The notes under the pieces: model-generated
Told to the model about the DNA's origin: nothing
The model's input: the letters and a program-made list of their open reading frames with translations, nothing else
Databases searched by the model: none
DNA from: Acanthacorydalis orientalis
Lineage: Eukaryota > Arthropoda > Insecta > Megaloptera > Corydalidae
Assembly: GCA_034766995.1 (NCBI GenBank)
Contig: CM068314.1
Coordinates: 31,993,208 to 32,057,207 of the forward strand
DNA length: 64,000 nucleotides
Direction: 5' to 3'
Part shown: one piece after another, positions 62,833 to 64,000 of the stretch
Numbering within the stretch: the first letter of the stretch is position 1
How the letters are laid out: the number at the start of each line of letters is the position of its first letter
Translations under genes and position numbers: made by a program

Positions 62833-64000
62833 TACCTGTATACATCTTACATATATATTTATCGCAAAGTTATGTTTTATCTTTCTGATGAAAATATATT
62901 CATTAAAGTAAATTTACTGATATAAAGAGGATATTAGAGATGTTTATCGATATTAAGTCGTTAATATCGATACAAAATAAAGTAGATGTACAGAAAAATA
63001 TACACGTGCTCTATTTATTTTAATTTGGATTTAATTTTATTGTATTTTAAGACAGTAAAGGCTCATTATTTGTAAGATACAAAATAAGTAAAAATGTTCT
63101 ATAAAAGTTAAATTACTTTTTCAGAATATATAATTGTAAAAATATAATTTTACATTTTTATTTTTATATTAATGATTTATATTTTTAGTTCGATACTATT
63201 ATATAAAGTTCTAAAAAAAAAATTCCTTCAATAAAACATATGAGTTTTATCTCTGTTAATTATGAATTAACAGCAATTTAACAGTACATTAATATGTGAA
63301 AGAAAAACTGTTGTACAAGTAGATGTGCTATAGAAAACTCTTGAAGCCACTGTTGAGTTTTTGCTTTCTAGGAATACATTTTCAAATATATGTCTTGGAA
63401 CTGTTTTTTAAAAAAAATAACTCGGTAATATAGGGTTCGTAAATCAACCAATCTATGAGTGCTAATTTAAAAGGCTCATGACTCATATGCTGAAACGTTT
63501 TGATCATTTTGGGAGTCAAGAATTAAATTTAGAAGAGCTTAGTATTTTTTTGGATTAACTTATGGGAATTTATTGATTTTATACCTGGTTCTTATTGGTG
63601 TGAAAACTGAGTATCGTCGGTTGATAATTTGTATAACATATTATTATTTTTATAATATTTAAATATGTTTACATTTTATAAAGCGATTATTTCTTCCTTT
63701 TATTTTTTTTCAATATTTCCTTTACTTTTACAAAAAGCTGTCTCTCTTATTTTAAATCTCTTTTTATTTTGTGTAATGTGAAATATTTATATTTTGTTTA
63801 ATACAGTTGTACACTTCATGTCGTTCTTAAAAATTCTATACTATTTGTACGATATAGATTTTATCGTAATCTTTAAGATAAGATAATTTAGATTTTAATA
63901 ATTAGATCTAATGGAAAAATTATTAATAATGAATATACTAGAATCAATCGATAACAGTATTATAAAAATGGGTTTTTTTTAAATTTAATTATTAAAGTAC
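62833..64000. other. AT-rich right edge
   Basis: One 12-bp hairpin; otherwise nothing recognisable up to the window end. Confidence 0.6.
62945..62972. repeat. Perfect hairpin, 12-bp stem
   Basis: TATCGATATTAA, loop GTCG, TTAATATCGATA. Confidence 0.85.

Overview
The window is AT-rich eukaryotic DNA, almost entirely intergenic or intronic. Dispersed TA dinucleotide arrays occur about once per kilobase, often capped by GA, CT, TG or CA runs. There are many decayed mariner transposons, one truncated RTE/BovB-like retrotransposon tail, and a single convincing protein-coding exon with canonical GT-AG borders. These traits fit an arthropod, most likely an insect and perhaps a hymenopteran. That placement is inferred from composition and mobile-element content; no marker gene confirms it.

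Layout. 1-9.2 kb: TA arrays and unassigned AT-rich sequence with GC-elevated islands near 2.5, 6.3 and 8.3-8.65 kb, and a perfect-but-one hairpin at 2.1 kb. 9.2-10.0, 15.1-15.95, 29.4-30.2 and 43.3-44.1 kb: four copies of one mariner family (family A, about 0.82 kb), all lacking the N-terminal half of the transposase, so a shared internally deleted non-autonomous family. 11.2-11.7, 27.4-28.1 and 38.4-39.0 kb: a second family (family B, Hsmar1/cecropia-type ends), which keeps the N-terminal DNA-binding half and lacks the catalytic core. 39.3-39.6, 41.4-41.8, 58.5-59.65 and 61.45-62.2 kb: further mariner relics. 14.48-14.71 and 44.24-44.77 kb: two foldback inverted-repeat structures. 21.57-21.74 kb: a possible 54-codon secreted-peptide gene. 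23.5-24.06 kb: the 3' end of an RTE/BovB-like element running into a TA tail. 47.56-47.94 kb: a CpG-rich block that looks like a promoter or first exon. 54,697-55,093: an internal coding exon for a coiled-coil protein, tentatively a scabrous-type secreted protein. 55.1-64 kb: probable downstream intron or intergenic DNA holding two mariner relics and GC-elevated islands at 56.5, 60.2 and 62.6 kb.

The only gene-level story is that the exon at 54.7 kb and the CpG-rich block about 7 kb upstream could belong to one plus-strand gene with long transposon-filled introns. The GC-elevated islands scattered elsewhere are candidates for conserved regulatory DNA. No tRNA, rRNA, CRISPR array or bacterial-type operon was seen. 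Most long open frames here are poly-Tyr/Ile translations of TA arrays or antisense shadows of mariner elements and are not annotated as genes.
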